Assembly: GCA_024180945.1 (NCBI GenBank)
Contig: JAKSGN010000020.1
Span: 682,001 to 746,000, forward strand
Length of the DNA stretch: 64,000 bases
DNA from: Macrophomina tecta
Lineage: Eukaryota; Ascomycota; Dothideomycetes; Botryosphaeriales; Botryosphaeriaceae
Direction: 5' to 3'
Part shown: positions 11,654 to 21,698 of the stretch, one piece after another
How positions within the stretch are numbered: the first letter of the stretch is position 1
How the letters are laid out: the number at the start of each line of letters is the position of its first letter
The notes under the pieces: generated by a model
The model's input: the letters and a program-made list of their open reading frames with translations, nothing else
Databases searched by the model: none
Told to the model about the DNA's origin: nothing
Program-made: the position numbers and the translations under genes

Positions 11654-11734
11654 CATCCTTGCAAGGAGAGGCAGGCTTTGAGATCAAGTCTCATCGGGTA
11701 AGGTATCACCCCCTAACGAGTTTAGGAAACAGCA

Positions 11735-13555
11735 ATGGCACCAGGATCTCAGATGGAGGTCGACCCGGCCGAGGGTCACGTTCAGGGTGCCCAGGGGCCA
11801 GCTCAGCCCGCACAACAAACGGAGCCCACCAGAGCTGAGCTCTTGCAGCTCATCGAGGAGCTGAAGGCTCAGAACGCTCGACTGATCGAGCATACGACAA
11901 AGCGGAGCGCTACTAAGGTTAAAGTAGCGGCACCCGAGAAGTTCGATGGGGACAGGAAGAAGCTCCAATCCTTCCTACTTCAGATGAAACGTTACCTCCA
12001 GTTCAACCAAGCACAGTTCGACAACGACGCCGAGGAAGTACTCTTCGCATCAACCTACCTCAGAGGAACAGCCGAGGCATGGATGGAACCATACCTTCGC
12101 GACCACCTATCCAACGAACACTCTCTCGAGAAAAGACGAGAAAAGACCAAGGAAATCTTCGACACCTACACGGGATTCGCAGACAACCTTAAGGCCACTT
12201 TCAACGACCGAGACGAAGTGCGCAAAGCCTCCAACGACATCATGACCGTTAAACAACTGGGATCTGTAGCTGTCTACGCAACCAAGTTTCAACAGCTCGC
12301 AGCCTACCTCGAATGGTCAGACGAGACTTTCCGCGACCTCTTCTACAAGGGCCTGAAGGAGGAAGTCAAGAAGAACATGATTACCCACGAATACCCGTCC
12401 ACCTTCCAGAAGATGGTAGACCTTGCGTCTCAGATCGACGGTCGCATGTACGAATGGAAAATGGGTTCTCGACAAGCCAACACCTCGAAGCCTCGCCGTG
12501 AGAGAACAACCCTCGAAGGCGGAGACGCTATGGCCCTCGACGCGGCCAACAGACAGGATTCCAAGAAGGGGAACAACAACGGTCGAAACAACGACAAGAA
12601 GCCCAGAGGACCTAACCCGAACTGGACGGACGAGCAGAAACAGCGCTACAAGGATCGACTCTGCATAACCTGCGGCAGTGACAAGCACTTTTCTCCCAAG
12701 TGCCCGCAGAACCCTCGTAACAAGAAAGATGGAAAGCAGACCTCGAGCGCGCAGCGCGAAGCATCGGTTGCATCCCGCCAAGATAACCACGATACGCTGC
12801 ACTGGACAGCCTGCTACGACGATGACTGCCAGATGCACCAAAGCAGCAAAGACATATCGGGATGGTACCCCCACGAACCTCGACAATTCGGTATGATGAC
12901 TAGGAACGAAGAAGTCATCGAGACCGACGACATCATTGACAGCTTCCCCTTGGACGAAGAGCTCGTGAACAGCGAAACCGGAGAACTATACGACTCAACG
13001 GACAGCGAAGCAGAAGCTGTGCCGGACCCCACAACCCTTCCGGAACTCGAGCGCCTTGCAGCCAAGTACGGGATTAGCGCCGAAATGACGGACGAGAGCG
13101 ATCAACTCGCCCAGGTAATCTGGATTCCCCACGAGAGAGGATTGGCCCTCACGGTGCTGTGGACATGGCGCCAAGGGACCCTCTGGGAAACCCGTATCGA
13201 GCAAGATGGGAAGAAGTACGAACTCATCGTCACGAAGGAAACCGCGCTCGTGACACTTCATCATCAAGGAATGACTGCTCGACAGCAAGCAGACTACGAC
13301 TCCCTCCGAGAGTTAGCAAGGATTCTTTGTCAGCATGGCACGGCGACCATCCAGAATCGCACACTCCAGTGGATACCGGACGAGAAACTCAACATGCCAG
13401 CTTTCCGATACCAGGTGCGAAAGGACATAGTCTACCAGCGGAAACAGTTGTATGCCAATAAATGGACCGACTGGAAGCAAGCATACCTTCAAGTCAACGA
13501 ATGGGAGGACTACATGCACAGTGAAGTCTACGGCTATCCAAAGCCAAAAAACTAG
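11735..13555 (+). CDS. gag: Gag structural polyprotein of the gypsy element
   Basis: 606 residues from the ATG at 11735 to TAG at 13553-13555. Near the N-terminus is a short coiled-coil segment (ELLQLIEELKAQNARL). It is followed by a retrotransposon Gag core at about residues 65-250, including GTAEAWMEPYLRDHL and QLAAYLEWSDE. A basic Asn-rich stretch comes next, and then a zinc knuckle CITCGSDKHFSPKC (C-x2-C-x4-H-x4-C), which binds the RNA genome. After the knuckle is a long acidic domain and a WIPDEK/YQVRKD region. Gag forms the intracellular virus-like particle. The frame is intact. Its last codons contain a -1 slippery site that leads into pol. Confidence 0.93.
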   Translation: MAPGSQMEVDPAEGHVQGAQGPAQPAQQTEPTRAELLQLIEELKAQNARLIEHTTKRSATKVKVAAPEKFDGDRKKLQSFLLQMKRYLQFNQAQFDNDAEEVLFASTYLRGTAEAWMEPYLRDHLSNEHSLEKRREKTKEIFDTYTGFADNLKATFNDRDEVRKASNDIMTVKQLGSVAVYATKFQQLAAYLEWSDETFRDLFYKGLKEEVKKNMITHEYPSTFQKMVDLASQIDGRMYEWKMGSRQANTSKPRRERTTLEGGDAMALDAANRQDSKKGNNNGRNNDKKPRGPNPNWTDEQKQRYKDRLCITCGSDKHFSPKCPQNPRNKKDGKQTSSAQREASVASRQDNHDTLHWTACYDDDCQMHQSSKDISGWYPHEPRQFGMMTRNEEVIETDDIIDSFPLDEELVNSETGELYDSTDSEAEAVPDPTTLPELERLAAKYGISAEMTDESDQLAQVIWIPHERGLALTVLWTWRQGTLWETRIEQDGKKYELIVTKETALVTLHHQGMTARQQADYDSLRELARILCQHGTATIQNRTLQWIPDEKLNMPAFRYQVRKDIVYQRKQLYANKWTDWKQAYLQVNEWEDYMHSEVYGYPKPKN

Positions 13556-13598
13556 ACGGCCCTACGGCATTGGGATCGACCCAGGGGCCACAGTCTAG
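13546..13598 (+). promoter_or_regulatory. -1 ribosomal frameshift signal at the gag/pol junction
   Basis: A AAA AAC at 13546-13552 is in the correct phase of the gag frame and is followed at once by the gag stop TAG. Pol is open in the -1 frame from 13525. Five bases after the heptamer a stem can form: GGCCC (13558-13562) with GGGCC (13585-13589), with an inner TGGG (13571-13574)/CCCA (13580-13583). An alternative outer pairing joins CTAGAC (13552-13557) with GTCTAG (13593-13598). Heptamer, spacer and stem are the three parts of a canonical -1 site. Confidence 0.75.
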
Positions 13599-14142
13599 GT
13601 CCCTTCACATGGTATCACGCACATCGAATACGGAAATTCTCACCGGACCAAATCTTTGGAGACAATTCAAAACGAAAGGAACGCTCAAAGGACGTCCCAT
13701 CTCGATACTGATCGACACAGGATCAAGCGGAAACTTTATACACAACGAGTTTGTGGAACAGTGCAAGATCCTATACCGAAAGAAGAAAGAGCCATATCCG
13801 CTCAGCGGATTCGATGGGAAAAGCTCAGTCTACGGAGAAGGCTGGGTCAAAATAGAAACGGAGGAAGCAACCCTCCAAATCAAGAACCATCAGGAGCAGA
13901 TTTCTCTCGATGTCCAACGAATTCCCGGGCACGACATCATCCTAGGTATGCCCTGGATCCGAACGCAGAAACCTATCTTCGACTTCAGCGAAGGAGACGA
14001 AATAGTCTTCCGAGAGGAGATCGACGACCTCCTACGGAAATTCGGTTTACGCATGGAAAACGGGTTAATGAACACCCTACAGCGACTCTTGTCTACTACG
14101 AATCGAGAAGTAGTCAGCGTAAGGCCCAAGAGCGGCAGCTGT

Positions 14143-14430
14143 GTAGGCGACTCCGATAGTGGTGTAAGTCAGAACCAGGACTGCGACGCAGAAGGCGAAG
14201 CCTCCTTGGTAAAATGCAACCCTATCGCAGGAATAAGCCCTACTGAGCGAAACGATACCCTCGAATCATCAAGAGAAGAGCAAGACTCAAACGATGGCGT
14301 AAGGCCCAGTGACGGCAGCATCAACGGCAACCTTGAGGATGGCCTAAGACAGGACCAGGACTGCAGCGTGCGAAACGCCGCCTCCTCGGTAAAATGCAGC
14401 GCCTCAAGCGGAGTAAGTCCTACCGAGTCG
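14143..14430 (+). repeat. Diverged internal duplication in the protease-RT linker
   Basis: Two copies of a segment of about 30 codons lie at roughly 14158-14250 and 14338-14430. Both read (G)-x-x-Q-x-QDC, then ASLVKC or ASSVKC, then GISPTE or GVSPTE. They form a hydrophilic linker, and the duplication is old enough to have diverged. Confidence 0.65.
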
Positions 14431-17291
14431 AGTATTCCCGAAGATCAGGTACAACACTTGTCACGAAGAACTACGCGGAGAAAGCGTAAGGCCAAGAGTA
14501 AGGCTTCGCGGAAGCAATTGGCAACCCCAGAACCTCCCGTAGACGTCCAGACAATCTCAAGAGAGGCATTCAGGCGTATGCGACGCCAAGGACAACAGGT
14601 CTGCCTCATGTACATCAAACCCTCACCGGCGGTGCAACAAAAAGCATTGGCCAGGGCCCAACGGGAAAGGCCAAGGGATGAGGACTGTCCAACTCCCATC
14701 GGAGGAGATGATCCTGCGAGGATCAAGAGAGGACAACACGGTAGTTTGGAGATGTGGCAGCAACCACAAGGAACACCTCCAATACCGGAAATGGAAACGG
14801 TACCCGACGAGTATTGGGACTTAGTTGCCGTTTGCCAAGAAAGAGGAAAGGGAGACTTGCCAAAGCACCAACCGTGGGACCACGAGATTCCGCTCAAGCC
14901 AGGAACGAAACCGGCTTATAAGCCTATCTACTCCTTATCAAAGAAGGAAATGGAGGCTTTGAAGGAATACATCGAGAAGAACCTCGAACGAGGATACATT
15001 CGGCCATCGACGTCATCAGCCGGATATCCGATCCTCTTCGTCCCCAAGAAGAATGGCAAGTTACGCCTCTGCGTTGACTATCGACAACTTAACGACATCA
15101 CGATCAAGAACCGATACCCGCTCCCACGCATCGACGAGCTCCAGGATAAGTTAGGGAATGCGAAGTACTTTACGAAACTGGACCTCCGGGACGGTTATCA
15201 CCTGGTTAGGATCAAAGAAGGGGAAGAATGGAAGACAGCCTTCAGAACGAGGCTAGGACTCTACGAGTATACGGTAATGCCATTCGGGCTTACCAACGCG
15301 CCAGCAACATTTCAGTCGCTCGTCAACGACACGCTGCGCGAATACTTAGACATCTTCTGCCTGGCATACCTCGATGATATCCTCATCTTCTCAGAAACGC
15401 TCGAGGAACACAAGAAGCATGTCAGAAAGGTCCTGGAAACCCTCCAAGCCAAGAATCTGACCATAGCGCCCGATAAGTGCGAGTGGCACGTACAAAGAAC
15501 AGAATTCTTAGGCTTTATCATCACCCCCGGACACGTCGGTATGGACGACTCGAAACTGGATTCCATCAGGGAATGGCCAGTACCAAAGACGATCAAGGAA
15601 GTACAGTCCTTCCTTGGGTTCGCAAACTTCTACAGGAAGTTCATCTGGAACTATTCAAAGGTCACGGAACCTTTAACGCGACTCACTCAGAAGGAGCATG
15701 GCTTCCAATGGGGAGACGATCAGCAGCAAGCCTTCGATTCGCTGAAGAGGATGTTTTGCGAAGCACCCGTCTTAGGGATATACGATCCCGACAAACCGAT
15801 CGAAGTAGAAACTGATGCGTCAGGATTCGCCCTAGGAGCATGTCTCAGCCAGCCTGACGATGAAGGCAGATGGCATCCGATCGCGTTCTACTCAAGAAAG
15901 TTCACCCCGGCAGAGCTCAACTACGACACTCATGACAAAGAGCTCTTGGCTATCGTCTCAGCATTCAAGCACTGGAGACACTACCTAGAAGGAGCCGACC
16001 AACAGGTGATAGTGCATTGTGACCATCAGAATCTCACACGCTTCACCACGACCAAGGAGCTGAACCGACGACAGGTTCGCTGGTCACAAGAATTGGCATC
16101 CTACAATTTCAAGATCACACACAGAAAAGGTGTAGATAACGCCGCCGCTGACGCGCTCAGCAGGAGGGTAGACTACATGGAAGGAAGAATCGAGCCGCAA
16201 CCTGCAGTATTGCAGTGGACAAGCGATGGATCGCTCACCCTCGCCAGACAGTCTTTCCCAATGCTTCGCATCGAGTCAAACCCGTGGCATCAGAAAATCC
16301 GAGAAGCATACGCTCAGGACTCCTTCGCGCAGGAACTTTTAGCGCTTGAGGACGACCCGCGTGTTGCTCGAGATAGAGAAGGAACGCTTCTCTTCAAAGG
16401 ATTAATCTATGTCCCGACAAGACTGCGAGAAGCACTCGTCAAGGACATGCACGTAGCACCCGCGCATGGACATCAGGGCATCGACAGAACGACCGAGAGG
16501 ATCACGCAAAACTTCTACTTTCCAGGATTACGGAAAATGGTCCAGCGTATAGTTTCGCAATGCGACCTTTGCATCCGAAGCAAAGCCGCAACACACGCTC
16601 CGTACGGACAACTACAACCCCTGGAAGTACCAGAACGACCATGGCAATGGATCACACTAGACTTCATCACGAAGCTGCCAGAGTCCAGAGATCCGCTCAC
16701 AGGAGTCAAGTACGACTCGATCCTAGTCTTTGTCGACAGACTCACGAAGTACGCATGCTTTTTGCCCTACCTAGAGGCATCGAATGCAGAACAGCTAGCC
16801 CACACGTTTCTCCGATACATCTTCGCGGATCACGGAATGCCGGAAGTATTGGTTTCGGACAGGGACAAGCTGATGAGATCTGAATTTTGGCAAACGCTTA
16901 TGCGCCAGCTTGGAGCAAAGAACAAACTCTCTACAACAGCACACGCGCAAACCGACGGTCAGACGGAACGGATGAACCGGACTCTCGAACAATATCTCCG
17001 CTGTTACATCAACTACCCACAGGATGACTGGGCCACATGGCTACCCATGGCACAGTTCGCCTATAATAGCGCCAAACAAGAGTCAACCAACGTATCCCCG
17101 TTCTTTGCCAACTATGGGTTCGAACCAGACGCGTATAGAGAGGCCATCCCAAGCAGGAAATTGGCCCAAAAAGGCGTTCTCAAAGCCGAGCAGCTAAGAG
17201 GATTGCACAAAGCCATCAGTCTCGACCTCGAATATGTACGAATTATGATGTCCAAATACTACAACAAACGGCACCAGGCGGCACCGAACCT

Positions 17292-17305
17292 TAAAAGGGG
17301 GGATA
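17292..17305 (+). other. Internal copy of the polypurine tract
   Basis: TAAAAGGGGGGATA here is identical over 14 nt to the tract before the 3' LTR (21248-21261). It sits in the integrase coding region (codons for KRGDK). It could act as a central polypurine tract, or be a coincidence of codon usage. Confidence 0.4.
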
Positions 17306-18026
17306 AAGTGTAGCTCCTCACGAAAAACATCAAATCAAAACGACCGAGCGACAAATTGGATTTCAAGAAAATCGGTCCATTCGAAATTGCAGAAAAACTC
17401 GGAGAAGTCACGTATCGACTCAAATTGCCTAACACACGGATGAATTCCACCTTTCACGTGGCGATGCTCGAGCCAGCACCAGAAAACGCCACCATCCCAG
17501 AAACTCAGGAAGAGATTATACCGGAAAACCCTGACGCCGAAGAAGACCAGTACCCAGTCGAGAAGATTCTAGACTGCAAACGGTTCGGTCGTCAGCTCAA
17601 ATATCTCGTCAAATGGGAAGGATACGGGAACGAAGACAACCAGTGGGTGCCAAAAGACGACATACACCCAGACCTGGTCACAGAATTCCATCGCCAAAAT
17701 CCTGACCTCCCACGGAGACGAGGTCGTCCCCGAATGAGAACGACGGAAAACCTTCGAGAACCAGCGGATCCGTCGCAAACTGAGACAAACGAGCAAGATT
17801 CACAGGTTCGGGAGAACGCGGAGACCTCGCATCCGGCGCAGGTTCCCCGGCAGAACCGGCACGATCAGCCTGCGGCGCAGCAGGATCCACCGACTCGTGA
17901 CGTGGCCGTTTTGACGAGGACCGACCCTCAGAACTCTCAGGGTCAGAAAGACCCCCAGGCGAACTGGACGCCTCGGCCTTCTCCAACTCTTCCAACGATG
18001 CAAACCCTTGCCGAATCATCTTGGAC

Positions 18027-18047
18027 CAGACATCCCAATAATAAATA
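18027..18047 (+). repeat. hAT terminal inverted repeat, left
   Basis: Begins CAGACATCCCAATAATAAAT. It pairs with the right end at 20731-20751 with one mismatch at position 12. Confidence 0.9.
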
Positions 18048-18079
18048 AATACATAATATTGACATATTCTTATGTATTC

Positions 18080-18118
18080 ATTGGCAGATCCTAATATTAT
18101 TATCGATTGCTAAGCTTA
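18080..18118. repeat. hAT subterminal direct repeat, copy 1 (copy 2 at 20661-20700)
   Basis: ATTGGCAG, then TATTATTATC, then AAGCTTA, with nearly the same spacing in both copies and in the same orientation. Subterminal repeats in hAT elements are usually transposase-binding sites. Confidence 0.6.
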
Positions 18119-18128
18119 TCAATAATTA

Positions 18129-20422
18129 TTAATATAAAACTGAAGCGCCATGCATGTCGTCGTTGCCGCCAGCAATATCCATGACCTTACCATCTACTGC
18201 CACGTAGACTTTGCGGACCAAGTCATTCTTCACCCAGTTGCTCAGGCATTGAAGCTTCTCGATAGTATCAGGCGAGAGCCGTGCCCTGTCCCAAGAAATT
18301 GTCCGCCTTGCGCAAGAGAATACCCGTTCCGGATCGTCGGACATCGCCGGCACACTTAGTATGTCAATGGCCAATTGGTGTAAACGTGGATACTCAATCC
18401 TCTGTTCTTCTCGACACCACCATTCAAGCGGTGTTTTGGTCGTCATAGGTCTTGGCGGAGAATTGACGAATTTTTCGAATTCATCCTCATCTCCGGGTTC
18501 ATCCAAGACACTCATTGACTGCTTGATACGCTCGTACGGTGTTACTTCCCGTCGTTCGTCGTTCAGCCGAGCCGCGGACTCCGACGGGAGTGGCCGGTCC
18601 TTGTACTTCGCCCAATGCTGCCGTGCACCAGCAATAGCGGTCTGCCTCCATTCCTCTGCCCAGTGGCGGTCAAGGTACCTCCGGCGCTTTTCTGGATGGA
18701 GCAATAATGCCGTGGCATATATTGGGTTTCTGTCACTCTCTTCATAATACTTCGAGAGAACCCACCAACCCATGTGAATGGAATGAACCATACGCGCGTT
18801 GCTGGCGTATTTGCCCTGCTTTAACATCAGTCCAGGTCTGGTAATCGATCGAGCCGTCCATGGCTTACCTTGGCATTCTCAAACTGCATGAAAAGAATAT
18901 CCATATTCTCTAGCACCTGATCTATTGATGCCCACTCCATTTGCTGCTCCAAGGTCGCTTGGTAAAACGGCTGCAAGAACTCGTGAGTCATTTTGAGTAC
19001 TTGCCAATCATCATGTGTGAGGATGTCGTCTTCCAGCTCGTTGTGGTATTGGTTGAGGAATATTGACAATGGACCCTCTTGGCTGATAGCCGCATCAAGC
19101 AACTTGAACCATGAGTTCCAACGGGTGATATTGTCAATTCCAAGCGCCTTTTCTGCAATGTCATCCCATGCATCGTTGCGCACTGTGGAATTACGGATGA
19201 ACACCGCAATGTTGTGGAGTTTACCCATTGGGCCGATGCTCCGCCAGCCGGCAGTGTCATGGCGTTTCTTGCGCCTGTCGTGACTCTTGTGACAAGTGTT
19301 CGACTGAATTTGGTCGTGTAACGCGTCCGCAACTGTTACATCATTTACCTCGTGTTGCGCCTGCGCAATTGCGGCCTGCAGAGCGTCCTCACTAGTTGCA
19401 AAGAGAAAGGCTTGAAGGGACAAGTTAATGATGTGGCCGGCACACCGCGTTCGAGAGGACACTGGGTCAAGTGTAAGGCCGTACTCTTGCGACAGCTCAA
19501 CAGCAAGTTGGCGGAGACAGGTGTCATTCTTTGCGTCATTGTCCCCAGTGAAGTAGCCGATTCGGGGCGCTAAGTGGTACTGTCGGATAATCGTCATCAA
19601 GTGAGGTGCCATAGCCGTGCCGGCGTGAGAGCGGCGGAGGTTTGGTAGCCCTAGCAATGCTTTCCGAGGTTTGTAGGCCTCGTCAACCCATTGGGCGTGA
19701 ACAGCGATATAGGCCTTCCGCTGAGGAGAAGGCCATACGTCCATAGCAATGTGTACGAGGCTCCGGGCACGTTCTAGCCATTCCTTTACGGATTGTTGAT
19801 GCGCATCGTAGGCCCTATCCAAGTCCGCCGCAACTGTGCTACCGGAATCAGTTAGGAACTCTTCAACGGCAGGGTTTATCGCGGCCAGAAGTGCCTGGTA
19901 TTCCGGCCAGGTTACGAAGTTGAGCGGTAAATGTTTATGTGCGGATAGCAACATCTGTGCCTCTCGAAAGGCATCGACATTGATTACACCCCGTAGAGTG
20001 TTCATCTCATTCTCCCTGACTTGCTGCAGCCGCTTGCCGGTTGTTCTTGCGAAGGCATTTTCGATGGCTAGTTGGCGCCTGTTTTGAGATTTTGAATCCT
20101 CTCGAACAAGTATGTGATGGGCCTTCTCGAGATGATAGCGGGCGTTGCCAGATATGTGGGTTGACCAGGATGGATTGCGACAACGCGTGCAGTAGTGAAG
20201 TAATTTCCCGCTCATAGTACGTGGCTCGTCGCCTTGAGCTTCTCGAAAGTGATCCCATGTTGATGTGGCTCTCAGTTTCCGTCTCTTGACCGTATGCTGA
20301 GCTGACGATGCCTCGGGTTCTGACAGTGTGCTGGCAACTTGTGAGGCACTGTCAGAGGGTACCACGGAGGAAGAACTTGACGGGGCATTGGATTGGGGCA
20401 GTGAGGATAGGTTGACGTCCAT
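18129..20422 (-). CDS. hAT transposase (BED zinc finger, RNase H-like core, hATC dimerisation domain)
   Basis: The ATG at 20422 starts exon 1 (20422-18869). A short intron beginning GTAAGC at 18868 ends in an AG at 18819 or 18816. Exon 2 runs to the stop at 18129. The product is about 747 residues with an intact frame. An N-terminal BED-type finger is visible (STWDHFRE...YCTRCRNP...NARYHLEKAH). Core blocks follow: IAMDVWPSPQRKAYIAVHAQW, GYFTGDNDAKND (catalytic Asp region) and RTRCAGHIINLSLQAF. The C-terminus has the hATC block, IDILSVPAMSDDPERVFS, then SWDRARLSPDTIEKLQCLSNW. All are standard for fungal hAT transposases, which bind the terminal repeats and cut and paste the element. With intact ends, this copy could still be mobile. 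Confidence 0.92.
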
Positions 20423-20730
20423 TGTCGTGTGTAGAGATATGTCGCTGATGTATTACGAACTGCGTACTTGCAACGTGACGGGTATGGCGAGGCAGCAGTT
20501 TCGGTTGCTAGGAGTTACAAACATTGGAGTTCACCTCCTATCTAGAGGCCTGATAAGCAGTAATATGCGTACAAGACTGCAATTTAATCTGAAACACTCT
20601 GGGGGAATTGGCGCTGGAAAATAGTGGGCCTATATTATTAATAGTTAACAATATATATTTATTGGCAGCGTCTATATTATTATCCTTATGGAAAAGCTTA
20701 ACAATAAATATGCCCTTAATAATAAATATA

Positions 20731-20751
20731 TATTTATTACTGGGATGTCTG
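20731..20751 (-). repeat. hAT terminal inverted repeat, right
   Basis: On the minus strand it begins CAGACATCCCAGTAATAAAT, the inverted copy of 18027-18047. Confidence 0.9.
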
Positions 20752-20759
20752 TCTTGGAC

Positions 20760-21262
20760 CTACGCTCCTGAAGGAAGCGGCGCTGCTTGCGCAGACGCAC
20801 CAACTTCTCCAGAGTGGCATCTTCCTCGGCAGCGATACGATCGAACTCCCGGTCCAAACGATCCACTGCGAAAGTCAGTCAGGAGAACAAAACGGAATAA
20901 TGCGACACCTACAACCCGAGGCACTTGCTTCCGCAACATCGCAACCCGTGCGACGCGCCTTCAAGCAGGCGCCACAAACAGAGGGATCATCCTCCAAGGC
21001 AAAGCACACGGTATGGTGCTCCAGGCAGTGAGTACAAGGAATCATCTCCACGCCGTCCCGGAGAATGCGACGCAACAAGTCCCGACGACGTATTGTGGTA
21101 CGATGCGGCCGCTTGGCAGAAGGCTCAAAACTGTCAGTAAGAGGACGTTTGGGCGGCATGATGAGGACCTACAACGAGAAATGACACAGGAACCCCACGG
21201 AACGAAAAGATATAGCCGCGCAAGGAAAATCTTCGGGCCGAAGATCCTAAAAGGGGGGATAG
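20760..21262 (+). other. Displaced 3' part of the pol tail
   Basis: Directly after the right target duplication the pol frame resumes (YAPEGSG...) and stays open through the polypurine tract into the 3' LTR, with a stop at 21496-21498. No domain is recognised in this basic tail. The openness may reflect selection on the opposite strand instead. Confidence 0.6.
21249..21262 (+). other. Polypurine tract
   Basis: AAAAGGGGGGATAG lies immediately before the 3' LTR start TGTTACGG. It primes plus-strand DNA synthesis in LTR elements. Confidence 0.85.
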
Positions 21263-21698
21263 TGTTACGGCGCAGCCTCCACAGTATAGGGAATAAGGAA
21301 GGAAAGGACGTTCTGCGGGGAACTCCAAAGAAAAGAGGGGATCACGTGGCTCAGCACGTGAGTACCCAAGGACGGACCCACCGAGCCCTTACGAGCCGGG
21401 CTCACAACGGCTCACCTCGAGCCCTCTGGAGCTGGGCTCGCAACAGCACCACTAGATTGTATACACTTTCCTACTTGTATATAAACCACACTCCTTAGAT
21501 AGCTTTGACCTTCGTGGTCAACTTCCATAACAATTCAGCACATTGTTAGTAACACGGCCTTCGCACGCAGTGCTCAGTCTCATCACGTGTTCGACTTGCT
21601 CTCACCCTCTTCTTGTACCCACTCAAGGAAAACCCCCTCGACAGGTTTTCTCCCTCTTTGGTGTTCGGATCCTTAGAGGCAGAGGCCCGCTCGTTACA
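21263..21698 (+). repeat. 3' LTR of the gypsy element
   Basis: 436 bp, TGTTACGG...CGTTACA. No difference from the 5' LTR was found on reading. It is followed by the CAGTA target duplication. Confidence 0.95.

Larger units (their letters stand above)
13552..18026 (+). pseudogene. pol: Pol polyprotein (protease-RT-RNase H-integrase-chromodomain), one nonsense codon
   Basis: Entered by -1 frameshifting from gag. Domains in order: aspartic protease (LIDTGSSGNF, Asp codon near 13714); reverse transcriptase with FVPKKNGKLRLCVDYRQLN and the YLDD catalytic box at 15367-15378; RNase H with ETDASGFALG near 15810; integrase with a zinc-binding H...CDLC segment near 16460-16575, catalytic TLDF and VSDRD, and the Glu in DGQTERMNR near 16966. 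A TAG at 17311-17313 follows RGDKV, where relatives usually have Tyr. The same frame then continues through the GPY/F-like segment (KKIGPFEIAEKL) and a chromodomain at about 17545-17715 (YPVEKILDCKRF...YLVKWEGY...NQWVPKDDI). That chromodomain places the element among chromoviruses, whose chromodomains steer integration to marked chromatin. The tail is interrupted by the hAT at 18027 and resumes at 20760. Confidence 0.92.
18019..20759 (-). mobile_element. Complete hAT-superfamily DNA transposon nested in the gypsy element
   Basis: The element is 18027-20751 (2725 bp), flanked by the direct 8-bp duplication TCTTGGAC at 18019-18026 and 20752-20759. An 8-bp duplication is the hAT hallmark. The ends are inverted repeats of about 21 bp that begin CAGACATCCCA and differ at one position. 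Directly repeated subterminal motifs are also present (ATTGGCAG, TATTATTATC, AAGCTTA). It carries one transposase gene on the minus strand. It interrupts the gypsy pol tail on the plus strand and the antisense ORF on the minus strand. Confidence 0.96.
17678..21159 (-). pseudogene. Antisense spliced gene in the gypsy 3' region: Zn(II)2Cys6-like cluster plus coiled coil, split by the hAT
   Basis: The ATG at 21159 lies 104 bp inside the 3' LTR. Exon 1 (21159-20913) encodes a basic N-terminus (MPPKRP...KRPHRTTIRRRDLLRR). Next is a cysteine cluster CTHC-x6-C-x9-CGAC-x7-C, which fits the Zn(II)2Cys6 consensus of fungal transcription factors. A 47-nt intron (20912-20866; GTAGGT...CTGAC...CGCAG) restores the frame into exon 2. 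Exon 2 gives a charged heptad-like helix (LDREFDRIAAEEDATLEKLV, then RLRKQRRFLQERR). The hAT interrupts this exon at 20752. Past it, from 18018, the same frame continues (MIRQGFASLEELEKAE) to an acidic Ser/Pro-rich C-terminus with stop at 17678. Ignoring the insertion, the protein would be about 230 residues. It overlaps the pol tail on the other strand. The function is unknown; regulation of the element is an inference from the domain types. Confidence 0.65.
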
